A DNA stretch of 64,000 bases from Branchiostoma lanceolatum (taxonomy: Eukaryota; Chordata; Leptocardii; Amphioxiformes; Branchiostomatidae): contig NC_089730.1 in assembly GCF_035083965.1 (NCBI RefSeq), positions 20,036,527-20,100,526 of the forward strand, given 5' to 3'. The notes under the pieces are model-generated. The model made no database searches. It was given only the letters and a program-made list of their open reading frames with translations, and was not told the DNA's origin. Within the stretch, counting starts at the first letter, position 1. The number at the start of each line of letters is the position of its first letter. Both the position numbers and the translations under genes were made by a program. Of the stretch, positions 41,936-52,715 are shown piece by piece.

Positions 41936-42086
41936 CTGTCGGATTATAATGCTCCATGATTGATACAGCCTTGAAATGCTGCCGTAGATTCCGAGAAACG
42001 TTCTCCTAATCCAATATGGCCGACAGGAGTGATTCCGAGGGTCATCTACTAGGCCGGCAAAGGTCAAAGTTGACCTGCCTGATACT
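41936..42086 (-). promoter_or_regulatory. ZnfH 5' exon and shared promoter cassette
   Basis: Exon end 41936; ccaatatggccgac 42011-42024; gagggtca; caaaggtcaaagttgacct, in which AGGTCA and TGACCT face each other across four bases (42061-42076); tgcctgatac 42077-42086. Confidence 0.7.
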
Positions 42087-44151
42087 CCAACCGAACTGCA
42101 AGTCGCTGTATCTTCGTAGGCACAGTATTGGTATTGTAAATGTATTTGATTTCGCCGGTAGTCAATTTCGCGGTAAGGAGAAAATGGGGTGTTCGCGGTG
42201 GTTTTTATTAAGTTTTGCGTTTGATACAATAGTAGGGCTGCAGTCATAGGCGGGCAAAAAGTTTCATGGTGGATTTAAGTTCGCGCTGAAGAGTTCACCG
42301 CGAAAACCGCGAACGTAGAACCACCGCGAGCATTTCTGCATTTACAGTATGAACTGCATCTTATCTTCACACTTGGTCGTCACCAGAATCTCATCGGATG
42401 CTCTGAAATAATAGACATTGTTCAAACGGAGACGAACTTTGGATGAAAGGTAGGGAAAAAGATTGGATTTCATTTTGGCATAAACTTTCTCGTTTTCCTA
42501 TGGCCATTTTCATATCCTCCGCAGGCTTCAGCTGTTGTCTGTTCAAGTTAACGTTTTCTTATTATATATTTACAGGCCAGTAACAAGAAAACAATGTAAT
42601 AACAAAACGGTATAATGAACCGTCAAGTGAATTCCAAACATAGATGACAAAATGATTCTGAAACGTGAGCAGCTAACATTTGCATCAATATTGATTCCGA
42701 AGAACTCAGAGGTGAAGCAAGAGTTAGGAGACATCATGTCTTCATGAAATATATTACGCAAATCAGGCCTTCATTTTCAACCATGTTTACCGTCACATAA
42801 CTTCCAAATGCCACAGAATTTCCTCATTAATTATGCAAATTAGGTCTTTATTACATAATTTTTATCTATCAATGTCTCTCTATTTCTCAGTTATGCAATT
42901 TGCATAATTTGCATTACATTATGTACATCTCTAATTAAGCTACCCACATACTAAATATCATCGTCGTTCCTTTGTTTAGTTATTATCCTTGGAAGATTGT
43001 AACAAAAACGCCCCTGCAGTTCTAGAGCAAGCTGGTAGGGGGCCCAACCTATAACACTTGTTCATTGCATTACAAACTATCTGCCACAAAAAAATATAGA
43101 CCATATTACGTTCTGGTCAAAATATACATAACATGGAAGTTCTGCTGCAGTGCCAAGGTCACATACCAGACGGGCCAAAATTATCATTGACCTTTGCCCT
43201 CTCAACAACTACTGCCATACCAAATATCATCACAATCCATCTAGGCGTTCTTGAGTTATACTGACTACAAACATCCGGAAACAAGGACACACAAACACAA
43301 CATTTGCATGGAGATAATAAACGCATAATTACAACACAATTGTGGTTTCGAATAGCTTTATTTCAAGAACCAAGTGTTATATCAGTGGCAAACAAATGCT
43401 GGTTAACTATTTCATGTCAGTTTCAACTAAATATGACAAGTCAACTTTACTGAAGAAATAAGAAAATAAAAAAGTTGTGTATGGTTCAAGCAAGATTAGC
43501 TAAGGTGTTGAAACTAGAATGTTGTATCTTGACAAAGAATGTTGGTCAAAGGTGAAGAAAAAAAAACTTTCGCTAATTATAACTTGAATAGTACAGGAAC
43601 CTCTGTGGGAAACATTAGCTCTAGAAGTGCTAGTGAACTGACTTTGGAACGCTTCAAAGTACATAACTGTCTAACAGGGCAATCTTGAGAAGACTTAGTA
43701 ACAGTACAAGTGAAACGACTTTGTAAACAAAACAAAACGAAAAATAGCCAATACATTAGGCATAGTCGTTGTACAAAACAAATACTTATATGTCGGTATT
43801 ACAGCTCGACCTTATGATGTCCCTTCTGAGGAAACTCTTGTGATCTGTGGTGTGCTTAGTTTGGGTCACATGAAGTTGTTTTTAGGTAGAAAAATCAATG
43901 AACAGGTAATATACATTTTCTAATGTATCATCACCATTCTAATGTATGGTGACACACAATGCCACAGGTTAGTTGAAGTTTCCTTGACGGGGAATTTCAA
44001 CAGCCAACAAGCACAAAGTTGTACCTTCTAATAAACCATGTTTTGATATTTGCTAAAGGCAAACAACAACAAAGACTTCATAATGTCCTACGTACATACA
44101 AGGTGACTCCCTACAGCGCTTTGCTTCCTTTTCCATAACTGTCAACTGTAT
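42087..44151 (-). other. ZnfI 3' flank
   Basis: Mostly AT-rich. About 42790-43310 resembles an interspersed repeat (cttgagttatactgac followed by a caaggacacacaaacacaac end), family not assigned. A minus-strand AATAAA lies at 43357-43362. The following 200 bp (ctatttcatgt, gacaagtca, caagcaagattagct) is homologous to the ZnfK and ZnfL 3' flanks. Confidence 0.5.
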
Positions 44152-44232
44152 TCATAATCCTATAGTGTGTTTTATGAAGTGATACTTTGAATTGCTTTCA
44201 GTTTTGCCAGAAAAGTCACATTGGTCACATAT
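44152..44232 (-). pseudogene. Cut-off 14th finger of ZnfI
   Basis: Directly after the TAA stop the same frame reads ICDQCDFSGKTESNSKYHFI and KHTIGL up to a stop at 44152-44154. The stop replaces the linker; the first His has also changed (Y). Confidence 0.8.
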
Positions 44233-45549
44233 TTATGTGCTCTTGCCAGCATGCTTTTTCATATGTACGGTTAGGACAAACTTACGGTTCGTCCTGTACC
44301 CGCACTCTCCACACATGTAGGGCTTTTCTCCAGTGTGCTTAACCATGTGGTAATCTAAGTGGGCTTTCTTGACAGCAGAATAGTCACATTGATCACATTT
44401 ATATGGTTTATCACCCGTATGTCTTCTCATATGTACGGTAAGATAACACCTAGCAATCGTTCTGTATCCGCACTTTTCACACATGTAGGGCTTTTCTCCG
44501 GTGTGCTTAGCCATGTGTTGGTCTAAATGGCCTTTTTTGACAGCAGAATAGTCGCATTGATCACACTTATATGGTTTATCGCCTGTATGTGTTCTTATAT
44601 GTTCGGATAAGTGAGTTCTTGAAGTCGTCCTGTATCCGCACTCCTCGCACATGTAGGGTTTGTCTCCCGTGTGTCGTAGCATGTGCTGGTGTAAATTGTG
44701 TGGTGTAGCAGTTGAAAACTCACACTGGTCACACTTATGGGGTTTTTCGCCTGTATGCGTTCTCCTATGTGCGGATAGACGAGACCTGTTAGCCGTTTTG
44801 AACCCGCATTCTTCACAGATGTACGGTTTGTCACCCGTGTGTTTAGCCATGTGTTGGTCTAAACATATTTTTCGTGCAGCAGAATAGTCGCACTGGTCAC
44901 ATTTATAGGGTTTCTCACCGGTATGCTTTCTCATATGTCTGTAAAGATGAGACCTATTAGCTGTCCTGTATCCGCACTCACCGCACATATAGGGTTTTTC
45001 ACCGGTATGTTGAGCCATGTGTTGGTCTAAAGAACGTTTGTGTGCCGTGGAATAGCCACACTGGTCACACTTATAGGGTTTTTCACCTGTATGTTTTCTC
45101 ATATGAAGGGATAGTTGAGATCTAGAAGTCGTCCTGTATTCGCACTCTCCACACATGTAACGTTTGTCGCCAGTGTGCTTTGCCATGTGGCACTTTAAAT
45201 TGCCTTTCCGTGCAGCAGAATAGTCGCACTGGTCACATTTATAGGGTTTCTCACCTGTATGCCTTCTGATATGTTTTGATAGTTCACTATTTTTAGCTGC
45301 CCTGTAGTCACACTCCGTACACGCGAAGCGTTTGTCCACAGCACGTTTCACTTCAAGCCTATCCGTCTGCTCTGTCCGACCCAGTACGGGTGGATGGTTA
45401 GATTTTACTCCGCATGTCTCCTGGCATGGGATTTCCTCTTCCTGCTTCTGCTGCCTTCCCGTGTCTAATTTCTCGCCACTGTTTGTCTCGTTTCCAGGCT
45501 GTACTGCTGGTATTTCGTCCACCAGAATCTCGCTGCACCTCTCGTCCAT
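44233..45549 (-). CDS. ZnfI, 13-finger C2H2 zinc-finger protein
   Basis: 438 residues; start at MDERCSEILVDEIPAVQPG, two bases after a ctttag acceptor. The leader ends TDRLEVKRAVDKRF. It is followed by 13 intact fingers with T-G-E-K-P or T-G-D-K-P linkers and strict alternation of the two finger types. The protein ends HAGKST where a further finger begins. Leader, intron, promoter cassette and even the diverged cassette end match ZnfF. Confidence 0.95.
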   Translation of the reverse strand: MDERCSEILVDEIPAVQPGNETNSGEKLDTGRQQKQEEEIPCQETCGVKSNHPPVLGRTEQTDRLEVKRAVDKRFACTECDYRAAKNSELSKHIRRHTGEKPYKCDQCDYSAARKGNLKCHMAKHTGDKRYMCGECEYRTTSRSQLSLHMRKHTGEKPYKCDQCGYSTAHKRSLDQHMAQHTGEKPYMCGECGYRTANRSHLYRHMRKHTGEKPYKCDQCDYSAARKICLDQHMAKHTGDKPYICEECGFKTANRSRLSAHRRTHTGEKPHKCDQCEFSTATPHNLHQHMLRHTGDKPYMCEECGYRTTSRTHLSEHIRTHTGDKPYKCDQCDYSAVKKGHLDQHMAKHTGEKPYMCEKCGYRTIARCYLTVHMRRHTGDKPYKCDQCDYSAVKKAHLDYHMVKHTGEKPYMCGECGYRTNRKFVLTVHMKKHAGKST

Positions 45550-45936
45550 TTCTAAAGACAACAAAGCAATGCCGAAAACTGAAAAATACAGATACTATAC
45601 CTACATTTTCATCATTATAGTATTATACAACTTTTAGCAAAATATACATACATAATGTCCCATATCGTCAAGTGTGGCATAGCTATCTGCAGGTAATCAT
45701 AGTTTTTGATTGTGTTATTTCCGTTAACGTTTTCCATGAGTGAGCTTACTGTGCATCGGATGTATGGTACATAACATAACACACCCCATGCCCCCCCTCC
45801 CCCATTCCAAGTATATTTAACCTCCTTGCCCATTCAAAGCTAAATGTAAGAGTCACAAACATTGTACTCATGCGGTTCTTTTTTGCTGTCGTGTAAGCAC
45901 CGAACATTGACCGTTGATAACTAATGAATGTCTTAC
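45550..45936 (-). other. ZnfI intron 1
   Basis: Holds atgccccccctcccccattcc-type text (45788-45808), 129 bp from the donor at 45937. Otherwise no feature. Confidence 0.6.
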
Positions 45937-46080
45937 CTGTGTGCTGGATTCGTTGTAGGATCGACAAGTCGTTAGATAAAGTCTTAAAAATTCTACAAGC
46001 TATCTTCCAAAATGGCGGAGAACTTGAGTCACGGGTCAATGCTTACTCCGGTGAAAGGTCACATCTTTTGTTCCCGATGA
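45937..46080 (-). promoter_or_regulatory. ZnfI 5' exon and shared promoter cassette
   Basis: Exon end 45937; ccaaaatggcggag 46007-46020; cgggtcaa; gtgaaaggtca 46051-46061; cccgatga in place of tacctgat, as in ZnfF. The flanking 150 bp are closely similar to those of ZnfF. Confidence 0.75.
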
Positions 46081-46084
46081 CCCA

Positions 46085-48034
46085 AATAGAAATGCACATG
46101 GCAGATAACACCATATGTGCCGCCTTGAGTAAGTTTATTAATGTTTTTTTTCACAAAGTATCCATATGATTGAAACAATAACATACTTCACATTTATATT
46201 GTATACGCGTATCTTCACTGGGCATGAATAGGACAAACAAAATAAACAACACGAGAAGAAACTAGTCTCTACCAGACTAACCGCGCCGGCTATAGGGAGA
46301 ACATTTGCCGGGGGACTTTGGCCATGGAGGGTAACATTCGGACACTATCTCCGTAGCCGACTCCCTTCATAAAAATTGACTCTATTTTGGCCAATTTCTA
46401 CTATTTTCCAAGCAACCAGCGGAGGATGGTAGAGCCTAAGAAGAAACGATGAGTCGAACTTTTCATTTCATTTTGACATATTATCATAATGAAATTAGAA
46501 GGTAAACGTAATGATGATACATAATATAAATATAATACTACAATGATTAAATATAGTATAACGACAATTGAATGTTGATCTTTGTTTGCACGCTCATGCC
46601 CACACAGGCTAAATGCAGTACAGTAGATTCAGTATCACATGAAACGTATTCAGTGCTCCGGCGAAAGGGCAAAACGCGTTGACTTATTCACAAAACATTT
46701 CACATATATAACATTGTATTCTAGCATCTTTACTGCGCAAGAATATGAAATGCATAAAGAAAACGACAAGAAACTTTAAGTCAAGCAGTTCATTTTATTT
46801 AACCACATAATGCAAATCATCAGCGGGTAAACATAGTTTGTTTGCTTGTTTATTTATTCAACCAGGAATACAGTATCGCCTGGCGGCGTTTTTCAACGAT
46901 TCCTGGGGGGTTCAACCCCTTACATAATAGTACATAGCAACAATAGTAATAATACACTCTCTCTAGTGTAAAATTTGTAAAACTGTATACACTAGAGAGA
47001 GGTACCTAGAACTTGCTGATTTCGAGTCGCTCTCGGCCATCAGCAAATTAAGAATTAGTGCTCACTCCCTAGAAATAGAGAGAGGACGATATAAGAGTTT
47101 ACCAGTGTGCCAAAGAATTGGCGGTCGAAGACGAAACGCATTTTATTTCCAAATGTCTATTTAACCGTGACGAAAGAACCGAATTATGTAAACAAGTTAC
47201 CAAGAAATACCACTACTGTTACACATTCACGGATGAACAAAAAGCTACATTTCTCTTGAAATCACAGAACCCACAAATACTAGAAAAAGTGGGACGTTTC
47301 GTCTTCCACTGCCTCCAAAAAGAAGTCAAACCCAGCTAGTTTAGATATAGCCAACAATTGCATTTAGTACTAGTAGCCAATTGTTACAACAAAGTCAGAC
47401 ACAGTTAACTGACGTATGTATGTTTTTTTCCCTATGTTTTTACCATGTATTTGCAATTAGCCCACGGGCATGAACTTGCAATAAACCTCTATTTATAAAT
47501 ACGATATAAACATGTTAAGCTTCAACGGAACATTGGGAAGGTATGTCAAGGTCTGTGAGATTTTGCTACCTAAAAGCTATATACAGCTTGGAATATTAGT
47601 ACTTATTCACTATTACACCAATGATTGAAGGCAGAACGCTCCCATCGGATCGAGGCATACAATATCTATGTTTGCAACTACCTGTGTCTAGGTTATAGAT
47701 ATGTATATACAAAAGGCGTCAAGGGGCCTTACCAGCATAACATTTCAATGTATAACTATTGGCCACAAAATGACAGTTCAACTGGTCGAAGATTCCAAGT
47801 TGAACGTAAATAGATCACTTTATAGCTTTTACTCATTATCAATTAATGTAAACTACGCTGTAAATTCTAGTGAAACCAAAACTCCATGCAAAGTTTTTCA
47901 CCATGTGTATGTCTAAACCAACTTTAGACATTCACATAAAATAAAATAATAAAATTCCGTTTTTTTTTACACAACCAAGTGACTGATTCAACAGAAGTTT
48001 CGGTGACCCATCTTTCGCCTTCATCAGGGCGATT
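46085..48034 (-). other. ZnfJ 3' flank with inserted LINE piece
   Basis: Homologous to the ZnfG 3' flank but longer. A segment near 46270-46440 has no counterpart there, and a LINE 3' end is inserted further on. Minus-strand AATAAA at 46794-46799 in the context cattttattt shared with ZnfG. A 14-bp-arm hairpin (ctctctctagtgta / tacactagagagag) lies at 46957-47001. Confidence 0.55.
47010..47510 (+). mobile_element. Non-LTR retrotransposon (LINE) 3' end
   Basis: Codes for the C-terminal end of a LINE protein: KLRISAHSLEIERGRYKS, PVCQRIG, then, after a frame change, VEDETHFISKCLFNRDER and a stop at 47337-47339. It is followed by a 3' tail ttagcccacgggcatgaact and tgcaataaacct. One frame break and the missing Cys-knuckle residues show it is dead. 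The clade (CR1/L2-like) is a guess from the tail. The same tail occurs at 30950-31055. Confidence 0.72.
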
Positions 48035-48114
48035 CTAATGACAGAAGCAGAAAAGTTGCACTGGTCACATTTTTACCTCAATACTGTTCTACGTGTTTGG
48101 ATAGGGTAGACCTG
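48035..48114 (-). pseudogene. Decayed C-terminal fingers of ZnfJ
   Basis: In the frame next to the ZnfJ end one reads HRCKYQTFDRSTLSKHVEQY and then, beyond a stop, KCDQCNFSASV. The first is the finger replaced in the protein by TQMQIPDL, lost through one frame slip shared with ZnfK. Confidence 0.75.
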
Positions 48115-49848
48115 TCAAAGGTCTGGTATTTGCATCTGTGTCCTATGTTTGGCCAAGTGTGTGTTTAAATAGTTTTTCCTTCTGGTAGAATAGTCACACT
48201 CATCACATTTGTAGGGTTTGTCATCCGTATGTACCTTCATATGTCTGGATAGGGTAGACCGGTCAGCCGTCCTGTATCGGCACTCTTTACACTTGTAGGG
48301 TTTCTCACCAGTGTGTGTAGCCATGTGTCGATCAAAGGTCCTTTTATTTTTGGCAGCGTAGTCACACTGGTCACATTTGTAGGATCTCGCATCGTCATGT
48401 GTTTTCATGTGAACGGAAAGGCAGTAGTTGATTGCTGTCCTGTACCCGCACCTATCACAAAGGTAGCGTTTGTCACCGGTGTGTTTTGCCATGTGCATAT
48501 TCAAATACACTTTTGTCCGGGCAGAATAGTCACACTGATCACATTTATAGGGCTTCCCATCTCCAACATGCATTCTCATATGGACAATCAGGGTAGACCT
48601 ATGGGCCGCTCTAAACCCGCACTTTTCACACATGTAGGGTTTTTCACCAGTGTGTTTGATCATGTGTTGATCTAAATAGCTCTTCACAGCCGTTCTGTAC
48701 CCGCACTCCAAACACATTAAAGGTTTCTCTCCGCTGTGTGTAAACATGTGTCGCTTTAAACCACCCACATGCTTTGAAGAATAGTCACACTGGTCGCATT
48801 TGTATGTTTTCTCACCTGCATGCTTTTTCGTATGTTGGCACAGGCTAAACTTGTCGTCCGCCTTGTATCCGCACTCAGCACACAAGTAGGTGTTTCCTCC
48901 TAAATGCTTAGTCATGTGAGTGACTAAACTACGTTTCTGTACAGCAGAATAGTCGCACTGGTCACACTTAAAGGGTTTTTCTCCGCTGTGTATTACCATG
49001 TGTCGCTGTAAATCACCCTTTCGCTTAGAAGAATAGTCACACTGGTCGCATTTGTATGGTCTCTCGCCTGCATGCTTTTTCATATGTTGGCACAGGCTAA
49101 ACGTGTCATCCGCCTTGTATCCGCACTCAGCACACAAGTAGGTGCTTCCTCCTAAATGCTTAGTCATGTGAGTGTCTAAAGTACGCTTCTGTACAGCAGA
49201 ATAGTTGCACTGGCCACACTTAAACTTAAAGGGTTTTTCTCCAGCATGGGACTTCATATGTTTGGATAGGTTAGACCTATCAGCCGTCCTGTACTTGCAC
49301 TCCCTACAAGTGAAAGGTTTCTCTCCGCTGTGTTTCAACTTGTGTCGCTCTAAGTGACCCTTTTGCTTAGAAGAATAGTCACACTGGTCACATTTGTATG
49401 GTCTCTCGCCTGCATGCTTTTTCATATGTTTTTCTCCGCTGTGTGTAACCATGTGTCGCTGTAAATCACCTTTTCGCTTCGAAGAATAGTCACACTGGTC
49501 ACACTTATAGGGTTTATCACCTGTATGGGTCCTCATATGTTTGGATAGGCTAGACCTATCAGCCGTCCTGAAGTCGCACTCCACACAAGTGAAAGGTTTC
49601 TCTCCGCTGTGTTTCAACTTGTGTCGCTCTAAGTGACCCTTTTGCTTTGAAGAATAGTCACACTGGTCACATTTGTATGGTTTCTTGCCTGCATCATGCG
49701 ATACGGCAGTTTGGTCAGATTTGACCCCGCACGCTTCCTCTTCCTTGTTCTGCTGCATTTCTGTATCGAATGTCACGCTACTATCCGGGTCTTTTCCATG
49801 TTGCCCAGTGGGCAGAACTGTTGGAATTTCGGGGCGTCTCTCGTCCAT
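48115..49848 (-). CDS. ZnfJ, 18-finger C2H2 zinc-finger protein
   Basis: 577 residues; start at MDERRPEIPTVLPTGQHG, two bases after a ttcgcag acceptor. Short leader (about 57 residues: FDTEMQQNKEEEACGVKSD). Eighteen fingers. Between fingers 3 and 4 the text HSGEKHMKKHAGERP is the scar of a deletion that removed most of one finger. Blocks of two to three fingers (QKGHLERHKLKHSGEKP, AECGYKADD(T/K)FSLCQH) recur, so the middle expanded recently. The C-terminus TQMQIPDL is out of frame relative to the lost finger. Parent-like copy of ZnfK. Confidence 0.94.
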   Translation of the reverse strand: MDERRPEIPTVLPTGQHGKDPDSSVTFDTEMQQNKEEEACGVKSDQTAVSHDAGKKPYKCDQCDYSSKQKGHLERHKLKHSGEKPFTCVECDFRTADRSSLSKHMRTHTGDKPYKCDQCDYSSKRKGDLQRHMVTHSGEKHMKKHAGERPYKCDQCDYSSKQKGHLERHKLKHSGEKPFTCRECKYRTADRSNLSKHMKSHAGEKPFKFKCGQCNYSAVQKRTLDTHMTKHLGGSTYLCAECGYKADDTFSLCQHMKKHAGERPYKCDQCDYSSKRKGDLQRHMVIHSGEKPFKCDQCDYSAVQKRSLVTHMTKHLGGNTYLCAECGYKADDKFSLCQHTKKHAGEKTYKCDQCDYSSKHVGGLKRHMFTHSGEKPLMCLECGYRTAVKSYLDQHMIKHTGEKPYMCEKCGFRAAHRSTLIVHMRMHVGDGKPYKCDQCDYSARTKVYLNMHMAKHTGDKRYLCDRCGYRTAINYCLSVHMKTHDDARSYKCDQCDYAAKNKRTFDRHMATHTGEKPYKCKECRYRTADRSTLSRHMKVHTDDKPYKCDECDYSTRRKNYLNTHLAKHRTQMQIPDL

Positions 49849-50399
49849 TTCTGCGAACAACAATAAATTATCCGAAATCATAAAAAAATTCCGTTTCCCA
49901 CATGCTGTATATGTCCACATTCTGACCCTGAAACAGTACTAGTGTCATTTCACTGTATTCACATACGGAAATTTAAGGAAACAGTGCGAAAACCTTTACC
50001 TATTCCCATCCTCATGCCTGAGGGTTGGGGACCATGGTAGCGAAAACAATGAACTTTAAAGCTAGTTTCACGGTGTCCCTCAAAGTAGGTTGAAGCCCAA
50101 AAGTGAACAACATTGATTCTGTTGTCCAGCATTGGGGGCACTGCATGTTATTTTTCCCTTTAGAAAACTAAATGTTCTCTGATGCTTCAACACTCATGTA
50201 TGTTTGTAGAAAGCTCGGATAACCTGGATAAATAAACCTGGAACCCCCCCCCCCTTCTTTGCCAATCGCGGGGTCATATGGGGACAACATATATGAAGAT
50301 GACGATGCTGATGATAACATGATTATCATTGTCGTTGATATAGAGAAAAATGCACACATTCTCTACTGCCATTGGCTGTCTCGTTCATGAAATAAGCTA

Positions 50400-50570
50400 G
50401 TTCGGAGTTGCTACTACGCATGTGCAGTTTCAAAGGTGAAGGCCCCCAAGACGTAAACAAAACCCGTCTGGGCGTTGTCATGCAAATCTAGACAATGTCG
50501 AGACAAGAACTGTCTGTAAGCCAGGGGCCTTCACCTTTGACACTGCACATGCGTAGTAGCAACTCCGAAC
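50400..50570. mobile_element. 171-bp MITE, copy 1
   Basis: Terminal inverted repeats of about 47 bp (gttcggagttgctactacgc inward from each end, with one internal difference). No coding capacity. The same element sits at the orthologous place in the ZnfK intron, so it inserted before the J-K duplication. Confidence 0.85.
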
Positions 50571-50631
50571 TGACTTATTGTAACGTTAAGCCCCCCCCCC
50601 TCCCTCCTCTACTCCGAGCTGACGAACGATT

Positions 50632-51120
50632 CACAGGGAAACATTAACAATGGCGCCTATGTCACATTTGCTCGCGGCAGCTCACAATAATATATATTTA
50701 AATATATATGTGAAATTTCCATCTTAAAGTAAGCTCCCCGGCAGCTTCGGGCCGTAATTTCGCTTTTTGTCGCAAAATCACACGAGATCTCGCGAAACTC
50801 GCGAAACAGAGCAAGATCGCACGAGATCTCGCGAGGTCACATCAGAACTTCATATCTAAATGTATTACAACTCTTCGGACGTGTCTGAGCTTACCTCTCA
50901 ATGGTACGCCCGTGCGGTTTTCGCCATCATCTTTATGACAAATCTACCTACAATTTGATATAAATTCTAAATGCGTACCACGAAGAGAACTTATTCTACT
51001 AATTCTAGTTTGGTGGGAAGTTTGAATGGGCCAAATGGGACGCCATTTTCCGGTCTGTCGCAAAATCGTTAATTTGCATAAAATGGCCGAAATCTATTGT
51101 CGGTAGGTCGTTTCCCTGTG
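50632..51120. mobile_element. 489-bp non-autonomous DNA transposon, CAC-type ends, 5-bp target duplication
   Basis: Exact 11-bp inverted ends CACAGGGAAAC / GTTTCCCTGTG. Flanked by cgatt on both sides (50627-50631 and 51121-51125). The ZnfK intron holds the empty site gaacgattcaccc with a single cgatt. No open frame for a transposase. A 5-bp duplication and CAC termini are known for Transib and RAG-like elements; the heptamer here (CACAGGG) departs from their usual CACWRTG form, so the superfamily is an inference. Confidence 0.82.
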
Positions 51121-51208
51121 CGATTCACCCATAATATAGTATTGTGGTCCGATCTTGCTGAGGTACAGATATTGATTAGTGCACGCTGATAAATCACAAC
51201 TGTCTTAC

Positions 51209-51381
51209 CTATGTCCTGTTTTTCTTGGTGGGTCGATAAAGCGCCCTATTGTCTAGAAAATCGGCTTAGATGCAACATCGTTCTGCCGCAACACGAAACA
51301 CCGCTGGTCAAAATGGCGGATAAGCGCAATCACGAGTCAGCACTTCCGGTGCTCAAGGGTCAAAGTTGATACACCTGATTA
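51209..51381 (-). promoter_or_regulatory. ZnfJ 5' exon and shared promoter cassette
   Basis: Exon end 51209; caaaatggcggat 51309-51321; cgagtca; aagggtcaaag 51355-51365; cacctgatta 51372-51381. The exon is very close to that of ZnfK over about 180 bp. Confidence 0.75.
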
Positions 51382-51389
51382 CCCCACTG

Positions 51390-52659
51390 AAACCACGAAT
51401 GACCGATGATAGAGTTAGAGTGCTGTTCAGATTTTGATTTGTGTTGGTGGCCATTAGTGTAGTTTCCTGTTGTATTCCTTCCTTTCCTTTAACTGAATGT
51501 GTGTTATCTGTGTTTCTTATGGTACAAAATTCTGTATTACTTATGTTTTAATCCGCTCCTAGTCGTATTTTTACTATCATCATACTTTGATGAGCAATGT
51601 TAATGATTTCATGTTTCGGTAGAATAGGCCCCTTTGAAAACAAGTCGTCAGAGTCGAATTGGACCATCAATATGTCTGAAGCTTTAATACTTAGAAACAT
51701 TACCAAATATTTAGGCTGTTAAGATAGTAATTTGGCACCAGATATACAACAATATTACAACAAAACTGTGCTTTCAAGTAGCTTTATTTCGATAATCGTA
51801 TGAGTGATAAACATGTGGAACAAATACGAGTAAACTATTTCATGTAAGTTGCTATGAAATGAGACAAGTCATGGTGTAACTAAAGAAAGAGGAAAACAAA
51901 ATATTGTGCAAGATAGTATCTTGATCTCAAGCAAGACTAGCTGTGATGCAGAAACTAAATTGCTGTGTATTTACATCGACAAATGTCCGATTAAAACATT
52001 GATCGAACTTCAATATCCTAACTAGTCCTAAAACTACGTGCCTGATCTTATATCATACAATAGTTTAGGTAGACATAAAAGGAACAATATTAATTGTTGC
52101 TACTTTGAAACATACAATCCTTAAAGCAACATTACCTGAAAATTGCGGGTGACGTTCAACAGTGCAAATGATATATTTAGTTAAAATGACTTCAAGATAT
52201 TGCAAGTAAAATAATGACTAATCTAGATGATGATGATAACTAATAATATTGAAACATGAATAACTTTTCAACGGTGTAAGTGAAATGACTCTGTAACATT
52301 AACAATGCGAGTGGTCTTGAAATGACTTTGTAGCAGTTCAAATTACGACTTTGTAAAATAAGACAAAGCAAGCGCATGAGAACCGAACTCTATATAAAAC
52401 GCATGTGTACAGGTTGGTATATTAGCTTGACATAATGATACGTTGAATATGAACAATCTTTTTAAAGTTACTATTCCTTGATATGATATATAATGTGAAC
52501 AGCCAACGATTACAACATTAAACCTTTTCAGATGTACTAAACTATGTTGTAGGTTATTCATCAATAATGAACAATACAAAATATGGCACCACATTCCTCA
52601 TACGCAAGGCGAACCGCAATTTTGTTTCCTGCCCATCTGTCTGTCCTCTACAAGACCGT
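51390..52659 (-). other. ZnfK 3' flank
   Basis: No gene. A minus-strand AATAAA lies at 51784-51789 (gctttatttcgataatcg). The stretch 51660-52090 is closely repeated at 56190-56590 in the ZnfL 3' flank. The text tttcctgcccatctgtctgt near 52624 is repeated near 56840 and, weakly, near 61450. Confidence 0.6.
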
Positions 52660-52715
52660 TCTCGCAAGCCGAATCCCAACAATCTTTAACGACGTGTTTG
52701 GATAGGGTAGGCCTG
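52660..52715 (-). pseudogene. Decayed C-terminal finger of ZnfK
   Basis: The neighbouring frame reads YICGYRTSDRPTLSKHVVKD, the finger replaced in the protein by IHLRIQDL. One frame slip, at the same place as in ZnfJ, so it predates the duplication. Confidence 0.75.

Larger units (their letters stand above)
49849..51208 (-). other. ZnfJ intron 1
   Basis: Carries a MITE (50400-50570), a C-rich block (50590-50607) and a 489-bp inverted-repeat element (50632-51120) that pushes the C-rich block 600 bp from the donor at 51209. Without the two insertions it aligns with the ZnfK intron. Confidence 0.7.

Noticed and set aside
50632-51120. True RAG recombination signal or ProtoRAG copy
   Set aside because: The heptamer CACAGGG is not the canonical form and no RAG-like coding sequence is present; only the terminal style and duplication length agree.
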